A stretch of DNA of 64,000 bases from Typhlomys cinereus (taxonomy: Eukaryota; Chordata; Mammalia; Rodentia; Platacanthomyidae): NCBI GenBank assembly GCA_023101885.1, contig JALPQD010000912.1, positions 237,110-301,109 of the forward strand, given 5' to 3'. Every line of letters begins with the position of its first letter. The stretch's first letter is position 1. Made by a program: the position numbers and the translations under genes. The notes under the pieces are model-generated. The model searched no databases and was not told where the DNA came from. It saw nothing but the letters and a program-made list of their open reading frames with translations. Below are positions 1-12,222 of this stretch, one piece after another.

Positions 1-3000
1 GTGTACCTTGGTCTTAATTAGCCTTGATTGCCCACACCTGTGTCACTCAATTTGGTAATTAGAAACACCTGGTCCTAATTAGCCTTGATTCCCCACACCA
101 GTCTCACTCAAATTTGTAATTAGAAACACCTGGTCCTAATTAGCCTTGATTGCCCAAACCTGTGTCTCTGAAATTGCTAATGGGAGACAGGTGGTCCTAA
201 TTAGCCTTCATTGCCCACACCTGTGTCACTGAATTTTCTACTTAGAAACACCTGGTCAAAATTATCCTTGATTGCCCACACCTGTGTCCCTCAAACTGCA
301 AATTGGAAACACCTGGTCCTAAATAGCCTTGATTACCCACACCTGTGTCACTAAAACTGCTAATTAGAAACACCAGGTCCTAATTAACCTTGATTGCCCA
401 CACCTGAGTCACTGAAATTGCTAATGGGAAACACCTGGTCTTAATTAGCCTTGATTACCCACACCTGTGTCACTGAAATGGGTAATTTAAGACACCAGGT
501 CTTAATTAGACTTGTTTGCCAACACTGTTATCACTGAAATTCTTTATGATCCCTGGTCCTAATTAGCCTTGATTGCCCAAACCTTTGTTACTGAAATTTC
601 TAATGGGAAATACCTGGTCCTAATTAGCCTTGATTGCCCACACCTCTGCCACTGAAACTGCTAATTGGAAACACCTGTTGCTAATTAGCCTTGATTTACC
701 ACACTTGTGTCACTAAATTTTCTAATTGGAAGTACCTGGTCCTAATTAGCCTTGATTGCCCACACCTGTGTCATTGAAATTGCTACTTAGAAACACGTGG
801 TCCTAATTAGCCTTGATTGCCCACACCTGTGTCACTCAAACTGCTAGTTGCAAACACTTAGTCCTAAATAGCCTTGATTGCCCACACAGGTGTCACTCAA
901 ACTGGGAAGTAGAAACACTTGGTCCTAATTAGCCTTGATTGCCCACACTTGTGTCATTGAAATTGCTAATTGATAACACCTGGTCCTACTTCGCCCTGAT
1001 TTCCCACGCCTGTGTCACTGAAATTGATAATTGGAAACACCTGGTCCTAATTAGCCTTGATTGCCCACGCCTGTGTCACTGAACCTGCTAATTAGAAACA
1101 ACTGGTCCTAATTAGCCTTAATTGCCTTCACCCTTGTCAGTGAAACATCTATTTAGAAACACCTGGTCCTAATTAGCCTGATTGCCCACACCTGTGTCTA
1201 TGAAATTGCTAATTTAATACACCAAGTCTTAATTAGACTTAATTGTTAAAGCTGTAATCAGTGAAATTATTTTTGAACACTCGTCCTAATTAGCCTTGAT
1301 TGCCCCCACCTGTGTCACTGAAATTGGTAATGGGAAACACCTGGTCCTAATTAGCCTTGATTGCCCTCACCTGTGTCCCTGAAATTGCTAATTGGAAACA
1401 CCTGGTCCTAATTAGCCTTGATGGCCCACACGTGTGTTACTCAAATTGCTAATTGGAAAAACCTAGTCCCAAATAGCCTTGATTGCCCACACCTGTGTCA
1501 CTCAAACTGCTACTTAGAAACACCTGATCCTAATTTGCCTTGATTGCCCACACCTGTGTCACTGAAATTGCTAATGGGAAACACCTTGTCCGAATTAGGC
1601 TTGATTTCTCACACCTGTCACTGAAATTGCTAATTAGAAACACCTGGTCCTAATTAGCCTTGATTGCCCACACCTGTGTCACTGAAATTGCTAAGGGGAA
1701 ACACCTGGTCCTAATTAGACTTGATTGCCCACACCTGTGTCACTGAAATTGCTAAGGGGAAACACCTGGCCCTAATTAGCATTGATTGCCCACATCTGTG
1801 TCACTGAAATTTCTAATGGGAAAAATCTGGTCCTAATTAGCCTTGATTGACCACCCCTGTGTCACTGAAATTGCCATTTAGAAACACCTGGTTCTAATTA
1901 GCCCACATTGCCCACACCCATGTCATTGAAATTGCTAATTGGAAACACCTGGTCCTAATTAGCCCTGATTTCCCACACCTGTGTCACTGAAATTGCTAAT
2001 TGGAAACACCTGGTCCTAATTAGCCTTGATTGCCCACACCTGTGTCACTGAAATTGCTAATTTAATACACCAGGTCTTAATTAGACTTACTTGCCAAAAC
2101 TGTAATCACTGAAATCATGTATGAACCCTGGTCCTAATTAGCCTTGATTGCCCCAACCTGTGTCACTGAAATTGGTAATGGGAAACACCTGGTTCTAATT
2201 AGCCTTGATTGCCCACACCTGTGTCACTGAAATTGCTAATTACAAACACCTGGTTCTAATTAGCTTTGATTGCCCATACTGGTTTCACTCAAATTGGTAA
2301 TTAGAAACACCTGGTCCTAATTAGCTTTGATTGCCCACACCTGTGTCACTGAAATTGCTAATTAGAAACCTGGTGCTAATTAGCCTTGATTGCCCTCACC
2401 TGTGTCACTGAAACTGCTAATTACATACACCTGGACCTAATTAGCATTGATAGCCCACACCTGTGTCACTGAAATGGCTAATGGGAAACACCTGGTCCTA
2501 ATTAGCATTGATGGCCCAAACCTGTGTCACTGAAATTGCTAAGGGGAAACACCTGTTCCTAATTAGCCTTGTATGCCCATTCCTGAGTAATTGAAATTCC
2601 TCATTGGAAACACCTGGTCCTAATTAGCCTTGATTGCCCACACCTGTGTCACTGAAATCGCTAATTAGAAACACCTGGTTCTAATTAGCCCACATCGCTC
2701 ACACCTGTGTCACTGCAATTGCTAATTGGAAACACCTGGTCCTAATTAGCCTTGATTGCTCACACCTGTGTCACTGAAATTGCTAATTGGAAACACCTGG
2801 TCCTAATTAGCCTTGATCCTCCACACATGTGTCCCTGAAATTGTTAATTGTTAACACCTGGTCCTAATTAGCCTTGATGGCCCACACCTGTGACACTCCA
2901 ATTGCTAATTGGAAACACATGGTCCTAAATAGCCTTGATGGCCAACACCTGTGTCACTCAAACTGCTACTTAGAAACACCTGGTCCTAATTAGCCTTGAT

Positions 3001-3533
3001 TGCCCACACCTGTGTCACTGAAATTGCTAATTAGAAACATTTGGTCCTAATTAGCCCTGATTGCCCAAACCAGTGTCACTCAAATTACTAATTGAAAACA
3101 CCTGGTCCTAATTAGCCTTGATTGCTCACACTTGTGTCACTGAGGTTGGTAATGGGAAACACCTGGTCCTGATTAGCCTTGATTGCCCACACCTGTGTCA
3201 TTGAAATTGCTAATTGATAACACCTGGTCCTAATTCGCCCTGATTTCCCACGCCTGTGTCACTGAAATTGATCATTGGAAACACCTGGTCCTAATTAGCC
3301 TTGATTGCCCACAACTATGTCACTGAAATTGGTATTTGGAAACACGTTGTCCTAATTAGCCTTGATTGCCCACGCCTGTGTCACTGAACCTGCTAATTAG
3401 AAACAACTGGTCCTAATTAGCCTTAATTGCCTTCACCCTTGTCAGTGAAACATCTAGTTAGAAACACCTGGTCCTAATTAGCCTGATTGCCCACACCTGT
3501 GTCTATGAAATTGCTAATTTAATACACCAAGTC

Positions 3534-3590
3534 TTAATTAGACTTAATTGTCAAAGCTGTAATCAGTGAAATTATTTGTGAACCCTCGTC
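3534..3590. repeat. 57-bp short satellite A variant (example)
   Basis: The distance from ttaattagac at 3534 to the next ctaattagcc at 3591 is 57 bp. The usual gctaattagaaacac is replaced by atttgtgaaccc or a close form. This short unit regularly follows a unit ending aatttaatacacc, making a two-unit marker that recurs near 1,211, 2,050, 3,520, 6,220, 7,440, 8,100, 9,010, 12,320, 17,490, 19,990, 20,830, 22,290 and 23,190. A sister form with aatttaagacacc occurs near 490, 4,795, 10,650, 18,650 and 19,195. Confidence 0.82.
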
Positions 3591-4440
3591 CTAATTAGCC
3601 TTGATTGCCCCCACCTGTGTCACTGAAATTGGTAATGGGAAACACCTGGTCCTAATTAGCCTTGATTGCCCTCACCTGTGTCCCTGAAATTGCTAATTGG
3701 AAACACCTGGTCCTAATTAGCCTTGATGGCCCACACGTGTGTTACTCAAATTGCTAATTGGAAAAACCTAGTCCCAAATAGCCTTGATTGCCCACACCTG
3801 TGTCACTCAAACTGCTACTTAGAAACACCTGATCCTAATTTGCCTTGATTGCCCACACCTGTGTCACTGAAATTGCTAATGGGAAACACCTTGTCCGAAT
3901 TAGGCTTGATATCTCACACCTGTCACTGAAATTGCTAATTAGAAACACCTGGTCCTAATTAGCCTTGATTGCCCACACCTGTGTCACTGAAATTGCTAAG
4001 GGGAAACACCTGGCCCTAATTAGCATTGATTGCACACATCTGTGTCACTGAAATTTGTAATGGGAAAAATATGGTCCTAATTAGCCTTGATTGACCACAC
4101 CTGTGTCACTGAAATTGCCATTTAGAAACACCTGCTCTTATTTAGCCTTCACAGCCCACACCTATGTCACTGAAATTGCTAATGGGAAAAATCTGGTCCT
4201 AATTGGCCTTGATTGCCCACACCTGTGTCACTCAAATTTCTAATTGCAAACACCTGGTTTTAATTAGCCTTGTTTGCCCACACCTGTGTCATTGAAATTG
4301 CTAAATGGAAATACCTGGTCCTAATTATTCTTGATCGCCCACACCTGTGACAATAAAATTGCTAATTGGAAACACCTGGTCCTAATTAGCCTTGATTGCC
4401 CACACCTGTGTCAATGAAATTGCTAATTGGAAACACCTGG

Positions 4441-4454
4441 TCGTTCGTAATTAG
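4441..4454. repeat. Marker variant: 4-bp insertion in the taattag core unit
   Basis: Reads tcgttcgtaattag where the usual unit has tcctaattag. Related forms at 16,166-16,179 (tcggtcgtaattag), 18,296-18,309 (tcagtcgtaattag) and 9,751-9,765 (ataggttgtaattag) sit in homologous contexts. The variant is therefore a useful tag for tracing block copies. Confidence 0.8.
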
Positions 4455-5592
4455 CCTTGATTGCCCAGGCCAGTGTCCCTGAAATTGCTAATTGTAAACA
4501 CCTGGTCCTATTTAGCCTTGATTCCCCATGCCTGTGTCTTTGAAAGTGCTAATTGGATACACCTGGTCCTAATTAGCCTTGATTGCCCACACTTGTGTCA
4601 CTGAGGTTGGTAATGGGAAACACCTGGTCCTAATTAGCCTTGATTGCCCTCTCCTGTGTCCTTGAAATTGCTAATTGGAAAAACTTGGTCATAATTAGTC
4701 TTAATTCCCCACACCTGTGTTACTCAAATTGCTAATTGGAAACACCTGGTCCTAATTAGCCTTGATTACCCACACCTGTGTCACTGAAATGGGTAATTTA
4801 AGACACCAGGTCTTAATTAGTCTTGATTGTCAACACTCTAATCACTGAAATTGTTTGTGTACCTTGGTCTTAATTAGTCTTGATTGCCCACACCTGTGTC
4901 ACTCAATTTGGTAATTAGAAACAACTGGTCCTAATTAGCCTTGATTCCCCACACCAGTCTCACTCAAATTTGTAATTTGAAACACCTGGTCCTAATTAGC
5001 CTTGATTGCCCAAACCTGTGTTACTGAAATTTCTAATGGGAAATACCTGTTCCTAATTAGCCTTGATTGCCCACACCTCTGTCACTGAAACTGCTAATTG
5101 GAAACACCTGTTGCTGATTAGCCTTGATTGACCACACTTGTGTCACTAAATTTTCTAATTGGAAGTACCTGGTCCTATTTAGCCTTGATTGCCCACACCT
5201 GTGTCATTGAAATTGCTACTTAGAAACACGTGGTCCTAATTAGCCTGGATTGCCCACACCAGTGTCACTCAAACTACTAGTTGGAAACACTTAGTCCTAA
5301 ATAGCCTTGATTGCCCACACCTGTGTCACTCAAACTGGGAAGTAGAAACACTTGGTCCTAATTAGCCTTGATTGCCCTCACCTGTGTTACTGAAATTGCT
5401 AACTGGAAACACCTGGCACTAATTACCTTTGGTTGCCCACACCTGTGTCACTCAAACCACTAATTACACACACCTAGTCCTAATTAGGCTTGATTACCCA
5501 CACCTGTGTCACTGAAACTGCTAATGAGAAACACCAGGTCCTAATTAGCCTCAATTGCCCACACCTCTGTCACTGAAAATGGTTATTTAACA

Positions 5593-5618
5593 CACCAGGT
5601 TTTAATTAGTATTGGAAT
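5593..5618. repeat. 26-bp truncated satellite A unit
   Basis: From the caccaggtttt hexamer region the unit jumps straight to attggaatcac, so about 35 bp of the 61-bp unit (the ccttgattgccc to gaaattgctaa part) is missing. The same truncated unit occurs at 11,326-11,351, showing one deletion that was later copied. Confidence 0.85.
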
Positions 5619-8600
5619 CACTTGGTCCTAATTAGCCTTCATTGCCAATACCTGTGTCACTCAAATTACTAATTGGAAACATCTGGTCCTAATTAGCCTT
5701 GTTTGCCCACAGCTTTGTCCCTGAAATTGCTAATTGGGAACAACTGGTCTTAATTAGCTTTGATTGAGCACTCATGTGTCAATCAAATTGCTAATTGAAA
5801 AAACCTAGTCCAAATTACACTTGATTGCCCATACCTGTGTCAATGAAATTGCTAATTAGAAACACCTGGTCCTAGTTAGTCTCGATTGCCCTCACCTGTG
5901 TCACTGAAATTGCTATTTAGAAACACCTGGTCCTAATTAACCTTGATTGCTGAAAACAGTGTCACTCAAATTACTAATTGAAAACACCTGGTCCTAATTA
6001 GCCTTGATTGCCCACACTTGTGTCACTGAGGTTGGTAATGGGAAACACCTGGTCCTAATGAGCCTTGATTGCCCACACCTGTGTCATTGAAATTGCTATT
6101 TGGAAACATCTGGTCCTAATTAGCCCTGATTTCCCACACCTGTGTCACTGAAATTGCTAATTGGAAACACCTGGTCCTAATTAGCCTTGATTGCCCACAC
6201 CTGTGTCACTGAAATTGCTAATTTAATACAACAGGTCTTATTTAGACTTACTTGCCAAAACTGTAATCACTGAAATCATTTATGAACCCTGGTCCTAATT
6301 AGCCTTGATTGCCCCAACCTGTGTCACTGAAATTGGTAATGGGAAACACCTGGTTCTAATTAGCCTTGATTGCCCACACCTGTGTCACTGAAATTGCTAA
6401 TTACAAACACCTGGTTCTAATTAGCTGTGATTTCCCATACCGGTTTCACTGAAATTGGTAATTAGAAACACCTGGTCCTAATTAGCTTTGATTGCCCTCA
6501 CCTGTGTCACTGAAACTGCTAATTACAAACACCTGGACCTAATTAGCATTGATTACCCACACCTGTGTCACTGAAATGGCTAATGGGAAACACCTGGTCC
6601 TAATTAGCATTGATGGCCCAAACCTGTGTCACTGAAATTGCTAAAGGGAAACACCTGGTCCTAATTAGCCTTGTATGCCCTTTCCTGAGGTAATTGAAAT
6701 TCCTCATTGGAAACATCTGGTCCTAATTAGCCTTTGTTGCCCACCCCTGTGTCACTGAAATCGCTAATTAGAAACACCTGGTTCTAATTAGCCCACATTG
6801 CTCACACCTGTGTCACTGCAATTGCTAATTGGAAACACCTGGTCTTAATTAGCCTTGATTGCTCACACCTGTGTCACTGAAATTGCTAATTGGAAACACC
6901 TGGTCCTACTTAGCCTTGATCCTCCACACATGTGTCCCTGAAATTGCTAATTGTTAACACCTGGTCCTAATTAGCCTTGATGGCCCACACCTGTGACACT
7001 CCAATTGCTAATTGGAAACACATGGTCCTAAATAGCCTTGATGGCCAACACCTGTGTCACTCAAACTGCTACTTAGAAACACCTGGTCCTGATTAGCCTT
7101 GATTGCCCACACCTGTGTCATTGAAATTGCTAATTGGAAACACCTGGTCCTAATTAGCCCTGATTTCCCACGCCTGTGTCACTGAAATTGATAATTGGAA
7201 ACACCTGGTCCTAATTAGCCTTGATTGCCCACAACTATGTCACTGAAATTGGTATTTGGAAACACGTTGTCCTAATTAGCCTTGATTGCCCACACCTGTG
7301 TCACTGAACCTGCTAATTAGAAACAACTGGTCCTAAGTAGCCTTAATTGCGTTCACCCCTGTCAGTGAAACATCTAGTAAGAAACACCTGGTCCTAATTA
7401 GCCTGATTGCCCACACCTGTGTCTATGAAATTGCTAATTTAATACACCAAGTCTTAATTAGACTTAATTGTCAAAGCTGTAATCAGTGAAATTATTTGTG
7501 AACCCTCGTCCTAGTTAGCCTTGATTGCCCCCACCTGTGTCACTGAAATTGGTAATGGGAAACACCTGGTCCTAATTAGCCTTGATTGCCCTCACCTGTG
7601 TCCCTGAAATTGCTAATTGGAAACACCTGGTCCTAATTAGCCTTGATGGCCCACACGTGTGTTACTCAAATTGATAATTGGAAACACCTGGTCCCAAATA
7701 GCCTTGATTGCCCACACCTGTGTCACTCAAACTGCTACTTAGAAGCACCTGATCCTAATTTGCCTTGATTGCCCACACCTGTGCCACTGAAATTGCTAAT
7801 GGGAAACACCTTGTCCGAATTAGGCTTGATTGCTCACACCTGTCACTGAAATTGCTAATTAGAAACACCTGGTCCTAATTAGCCTTGATTGCCCACAACT
7901 GTGTCACTGAAATTGGTATTTGGAAACAGGTTGTCCTAATTAGCCTTGATTACCCACTCCTGTGTCACTGAACCTGCTAATTAGAAACAACTGGTCCTAA
8001 TTAGCCATAATTGCCTTCACCAGTGTCAGTGAAACATCTAATTAGAAACACCTGGTCCTAATTAGCCTGATTGCCCAAACCTGTGTCTATGAAGTTGCTA
8101 ATTTAATACACCATGTCTTCATTAGACTTAATTGCCAAAGCAGTAATCAGTGAAATTATTTATGAACCCTGGTCCTAATTAGCCTTGATTGCCCCCACCT
8201 GTGTCACTGAAATTGGTAATGGGAAACACCTGGTCCTAATTAGACTTGATTGCCCTCACCTGTGTCCCTGAAATTGCTAATTGGAAACACGTGGTCCTAA
8301 TTAGACTTGATTGCCCTCACCTGTGTCCCTGAAATTGCTAATTGGAAACACCTGGTCCTAATTAGCCTTGATGGCCCACAGGTGTGTTACTCAAATTGCT
8401 AATTGGAAACACCTGTTCCCAAATAGCCTTGATTGCCCACACCTGTGTCACTCAAACTGCTACTTAGAAACACCTGATCCTAATTTGCCTTCATTGCCCA
8501 CACCTGTGTCACTCAAACTGCTACTTAGAAACACCTGATCCTAATTTGCCTTGATTGCCCATACCTGTGTCACTGAAATTGCTAATGGGAAACACCTTGT

Positions 8601-9750
8601 CCGAATTAGGCTTGATTGCTCACACCTGTCACTGAAATTGCTAATTAGAAACACCTGGTCCTAATTAGCCTTGATTGCCCACACCTGTGTCGCTGAAATT
8701 GCTAATGGGAAAAATCTGGTCCTAATTAGCCTTGATTGACCACACCTGTGTCACTGAAATTGCCATTTAGGAACACCTGCTCTTATTTAGCCTTCACAGC
8801 CCACCCCTGTGTCACTGAAATTGCTAATGGGAAAAATCTGGTCCTAATTGGCCTTGATTGACCACACCTGTGTCACTGAAATTGCTGTTTAGAAACACCT
8901 GCTCTTATTTAGCCTTCACAGCCCACACCTGTGTTGCTGAAATTGCTAATGGGAACCACCTGGTCCTAATTAGCCTGATTGCCCACACCTGTGTCTATGA
9001 AGTTGCTAATTTAATACACCAAGTCTTAATTAGACTTAATTGCCAAAGCCATAATCAGTGAAATTATTTATGAACCCTGGTCCTAATTAGCCTTGATTGC
9101 CCCCACCTGTGTCACTGAAATTGGTAATGGGAAACACCTGTTCCTAATTAGCCTAGATTGCCCCCACCTGTGTCACTGAAATTGGTAATGGGAAACACCT
9201 GGTCCTAATTAGCCTTGATGGCCCACATGTGTGTTACTCAAATTGCTAATTGGAAACACCTGTTCCCAAATAGCCTTGATTGCCCACACTTGTGTCACTC
9301 AAACTGCTACTTAGAAACACCTGATCCTAATTTGCCTTCATTGCCCACACCTGTGTCACTCAAACTGCTACTTAGAAACACCTGATCCTAATTTGCCTTG
9401 ATTGCCCATACCTGTGTCACTGAAATTGCTAATTGGAAACACCTGGTCCTAATTAGCCTTGATTGCCCAAACCTGTGTCACTCAAATTTCTAATTGCAAA
9501 CACCTGGTTTTAATTAGCCTTGATTTCCCACACCTGTGTCACTCAAATTTCTAATTGCAAACACCTGGTTTTAATTAGCCTTGATTTCCCACACCTGTGT
9601 CATTGAATTTGCTAAATGGAAATACCTGGTCCTAATTATTCTTGATCGCCCACCCCTGTGACAATGAAATTGCTAATTGGAAACACCTGGTCCTAATTAG
9701 CCTTGATTGCCCACACCTGTGTCAATGAAATTACTAATTGGAAACACCTG

Positions 9751-9765
9751 ATAGGTTGTAATTAG
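9751..9765. repeat. Marker variant: diverged insertion unit in block 2
   Basis: Reads ataggttgtaattag after cacctg, a changed form of the 4-bp insertion unit. The units on both sides resemble those around 4,441 and 18,296. Confidence 0.7.
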
Positions 9766-11325
9766 CCTTGATTGCCCACGCCAGTGTCCCTAAAATTGCT
9801 AATTGTAAACACCTGGTCTTATTTAGCTTTGATTCCCCATGCCTGTGTCTTTGAAAGTGCTAATTGGAAACACCTGGTCCTAATTAGCCTTGATTGCCCA
9901 CACTTGTGTCACTGAGGTTGGTAATGGGAAACACCTGGTTTTAATTAGCCTTGATTTCCCACACCTGTGTCATTGAAATTGCTAATTGGAAAAACTTGGT
10001 CATAATTAGCCTTAATTCCCCACACCTGTGTTACTCAAATTGCTAATTGGAAACACCTGGTCCTAATTAGCCTTGATTACCCACACCTGTGTCACTGAAA
10101 TGGGTAATTTAAGACACCAGGTCTTAATTAGTCTTGATTGCCAACACTCTAATCACTGAAATTATTTGTGAACCTTGGTCTTAATTAGCCTTGATTGCCC
10201 ACACCTGTGTCACTCAATTTGGTACTTAGAAACACCTGGTCCTAATTAGCCTTGATTCCCCACACCTGTCTCACTCAAATTTGTAATTAGAAACACCTGG
10301 TCCTAATTAGCCTTGATTGCCCAAACCTGTGTCTCTGAAATTGCTAATGGGAGACAAGTGGTCCTAATTAGCCTTCATTGCCCACACCTGTGTCACTGAA
10401 TTTTCTACTTAGAAACACCTGGTCAAAATTATCCTTGATTTCCCACACTGTGTCACTCAAACTGCAAATTGGAAACACCTGGTCCTAAATAGCCTTGATT
10501 ACCCACACCTATGTCACTAAGACTGCTAATTAGAAACACCAGGTCCTAATTAACCTTGATTGCCCACACCTGAGTCACTGAAATTGCTAATGGGAAACAC
10601 CTGGTCTTAATTAGCCTTGATTACCCACACCTGTGTCACTGAAATGGGTAACTTAAGACACCAGGTCTTAATTAGACTTGTTTGCCAACACTATTATCAC
10701 TGAAATTCTTTATGATCCCTGGTCCTAATTAGCCTTGATTGCCCAAACCTGTGTTACTGAAATTTCTAATGGGAAATACCTGGTCCTAATTAGCCTTGAT
10801 TGCCCACACCTCTGCCACTGAAACTGCTAATTGGAAACACCTGTTGCTAATTAGCCTTGATTGACCACACTTGTGTCACTAAATTTTCTAATTGGAAGTA
10901 CCTGGTCCTAATTAGCCTTGATTGCACACACCTGTGTCATTGAACTTGCTACTTAGAAACACGTGGTCCTAATTAGCCTTGATTGCCCACACCTGTGTAA
11001 CTCAAACTGCTAGTTGGGAACACTTAGCCCTAAATAGCCTTGATTGCCCACACAGGTGTCACTCAAACTGGGAAGTAGAAACACTTGGTCCTAATTAGCC
11101 TTGATTGCCCTCACCTGTGTTACTGAAATTGCTAACTGGAAACACCTGGCACTAATTACCTTTGGTTGTCCACACCTGTGTCACTCAAACTACTAATTAC
11201 AAACACCTAGACCTAATTAGGCTTGATTACCCACACCTGTATCACTGAAACTGCTAATGAGAAACACCTGGTCCTAATTAGCCTCAATTGCCCACACCTC
11301 TGTCACTGAAATTGATTATTTAAGA

Positions 11326-11351
11326 CACCAGGTTTTAATTAGTATTGGAAT
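11326..11351. repeat. 26-bp truncated satellite A unit, second copy
   Basis: Same internal 35-bp deletion and the same diagnostic attggaatcac join as at 5,593-5,618. It lies within the 10.17-11.35 kb segment that is homologous to 4.86-5.62 kb. Confidence 0.85.
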
Positions 11352-12222
11352 CACTTGGTCCTAATTAGCCTTCATTGCCAACACCTGTGTCACTCAAATT
11401 ACTAATTGGAAACATCTGGTCCTAATTAGCCTTGTTTGCCCACACCTGTGTCACTGAAATTGCTAATTGGGAACACCTGGTCTTAATTAGCTTTGATTGA
11501 TCACTCCTGTGTCAATCAAATTGCTAATTGGAAAGACCTAGTCCAAATTACACTTGATTGCCCATACCTGTGTCAATGAAATTGCTAATTAGAAACACCT
11601 GGTCCTAATTAGCCTTGATTGCTCACACCTGTGTCACTGAAATTGCTAATTGGAAACACCTGTTCCTAATTAGCCTTGATCCTCCACACATGTGTCCCTG
11701 AAATTGCTAACTGTTAACACCTGGTCCTAATTAGCCTTGATGGCCCACACCTGTGACACTCCAATTGCTAATTGGAAACACATGGTCCTAAATAGCCTTG
11801 ATGGCCCACAACTGTGTCACTCAAACTGCTACTTAGAAACACCTGGTCCTAATTAGCCTTGATTGCCCACACCTGTGTCACTGAAATTGCTAATTAGAAA
11901 CACTTGGTCCTAAGTAGCCTTGATTGCTGAAACCTGTGTCACTCAAATTACTAATTGAAAACACCTGGTCCTAATTAGCCTTGATTGCCCACACTTGTGT
12001 CACTGAGGTTGGTAATGGGAAACATCTGGTCCTGATTAGCCTTGATTGCCCACACCTGTGTCATTGAAATTGCTAATTGGAAACACCTGGTCCTAATTAG
12101 CCCTGATTTCCCACGCCTGTGTCACTGAAATTGATAATTGGAAACACCTGGTCCTAATTAGCCTTGATTGCCCTCGCCTGTGTCACTGAACCTGCTAATT
12201 AGAAACAACTGGTCCTAATTAG

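Larger units (their letters stand above)
1..4856. repeat. Satellite A block 1
   Basis: The window opens with a marker unit (gtgtaccttggtcttaatt at 1) found only three other times. Positions 1 to about 3,960 match 18,712 to about 22,740. The offset is 18,711 at the start and 18,772 after about position 1,060, so this copy lacks one 61-bp unit. Inside the block a segment near 961 recurs near 3,205: ttgataa is at 970 and 3,214, a step of 2,244 bp, compared with 2,305 bp in block 4. The true left edge may lie outside the window. Confidence 0.85.
4857..10167. repeat. Satellite A block 2
   Basis: Begins with the same marker unit (gtgt at 4857, accttgg at 4861). Its first part matches 10,168 onward, but about 422 bp (roughly seven units, present at about 10,300-10,740) is missing here. 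Positions 6,082 to about 7,895 match 1,921 to about 3,975 of block 1. The offset falls from 4,161 to 4,103 to 3,920, which means one short unit and then three 61-bp units are absent in this copy. The part from about 7,900 to 10,100 is a patchwork of locally duplicated units, for example the paired caaactgctacttag units near 8,455-8,525 and again near 9,300-9,370. Confidence 0.8.

Noticed and set aside
8858..9061. 67-codon open frame in satellite A
   Set aside because: It is made entirely of 61-bp units passing through three frames, ends at a satellite stop codon, and has no coding signature. Its peptide shows the same short phrase again at about 20-residue spacing, as expected from the repeat.
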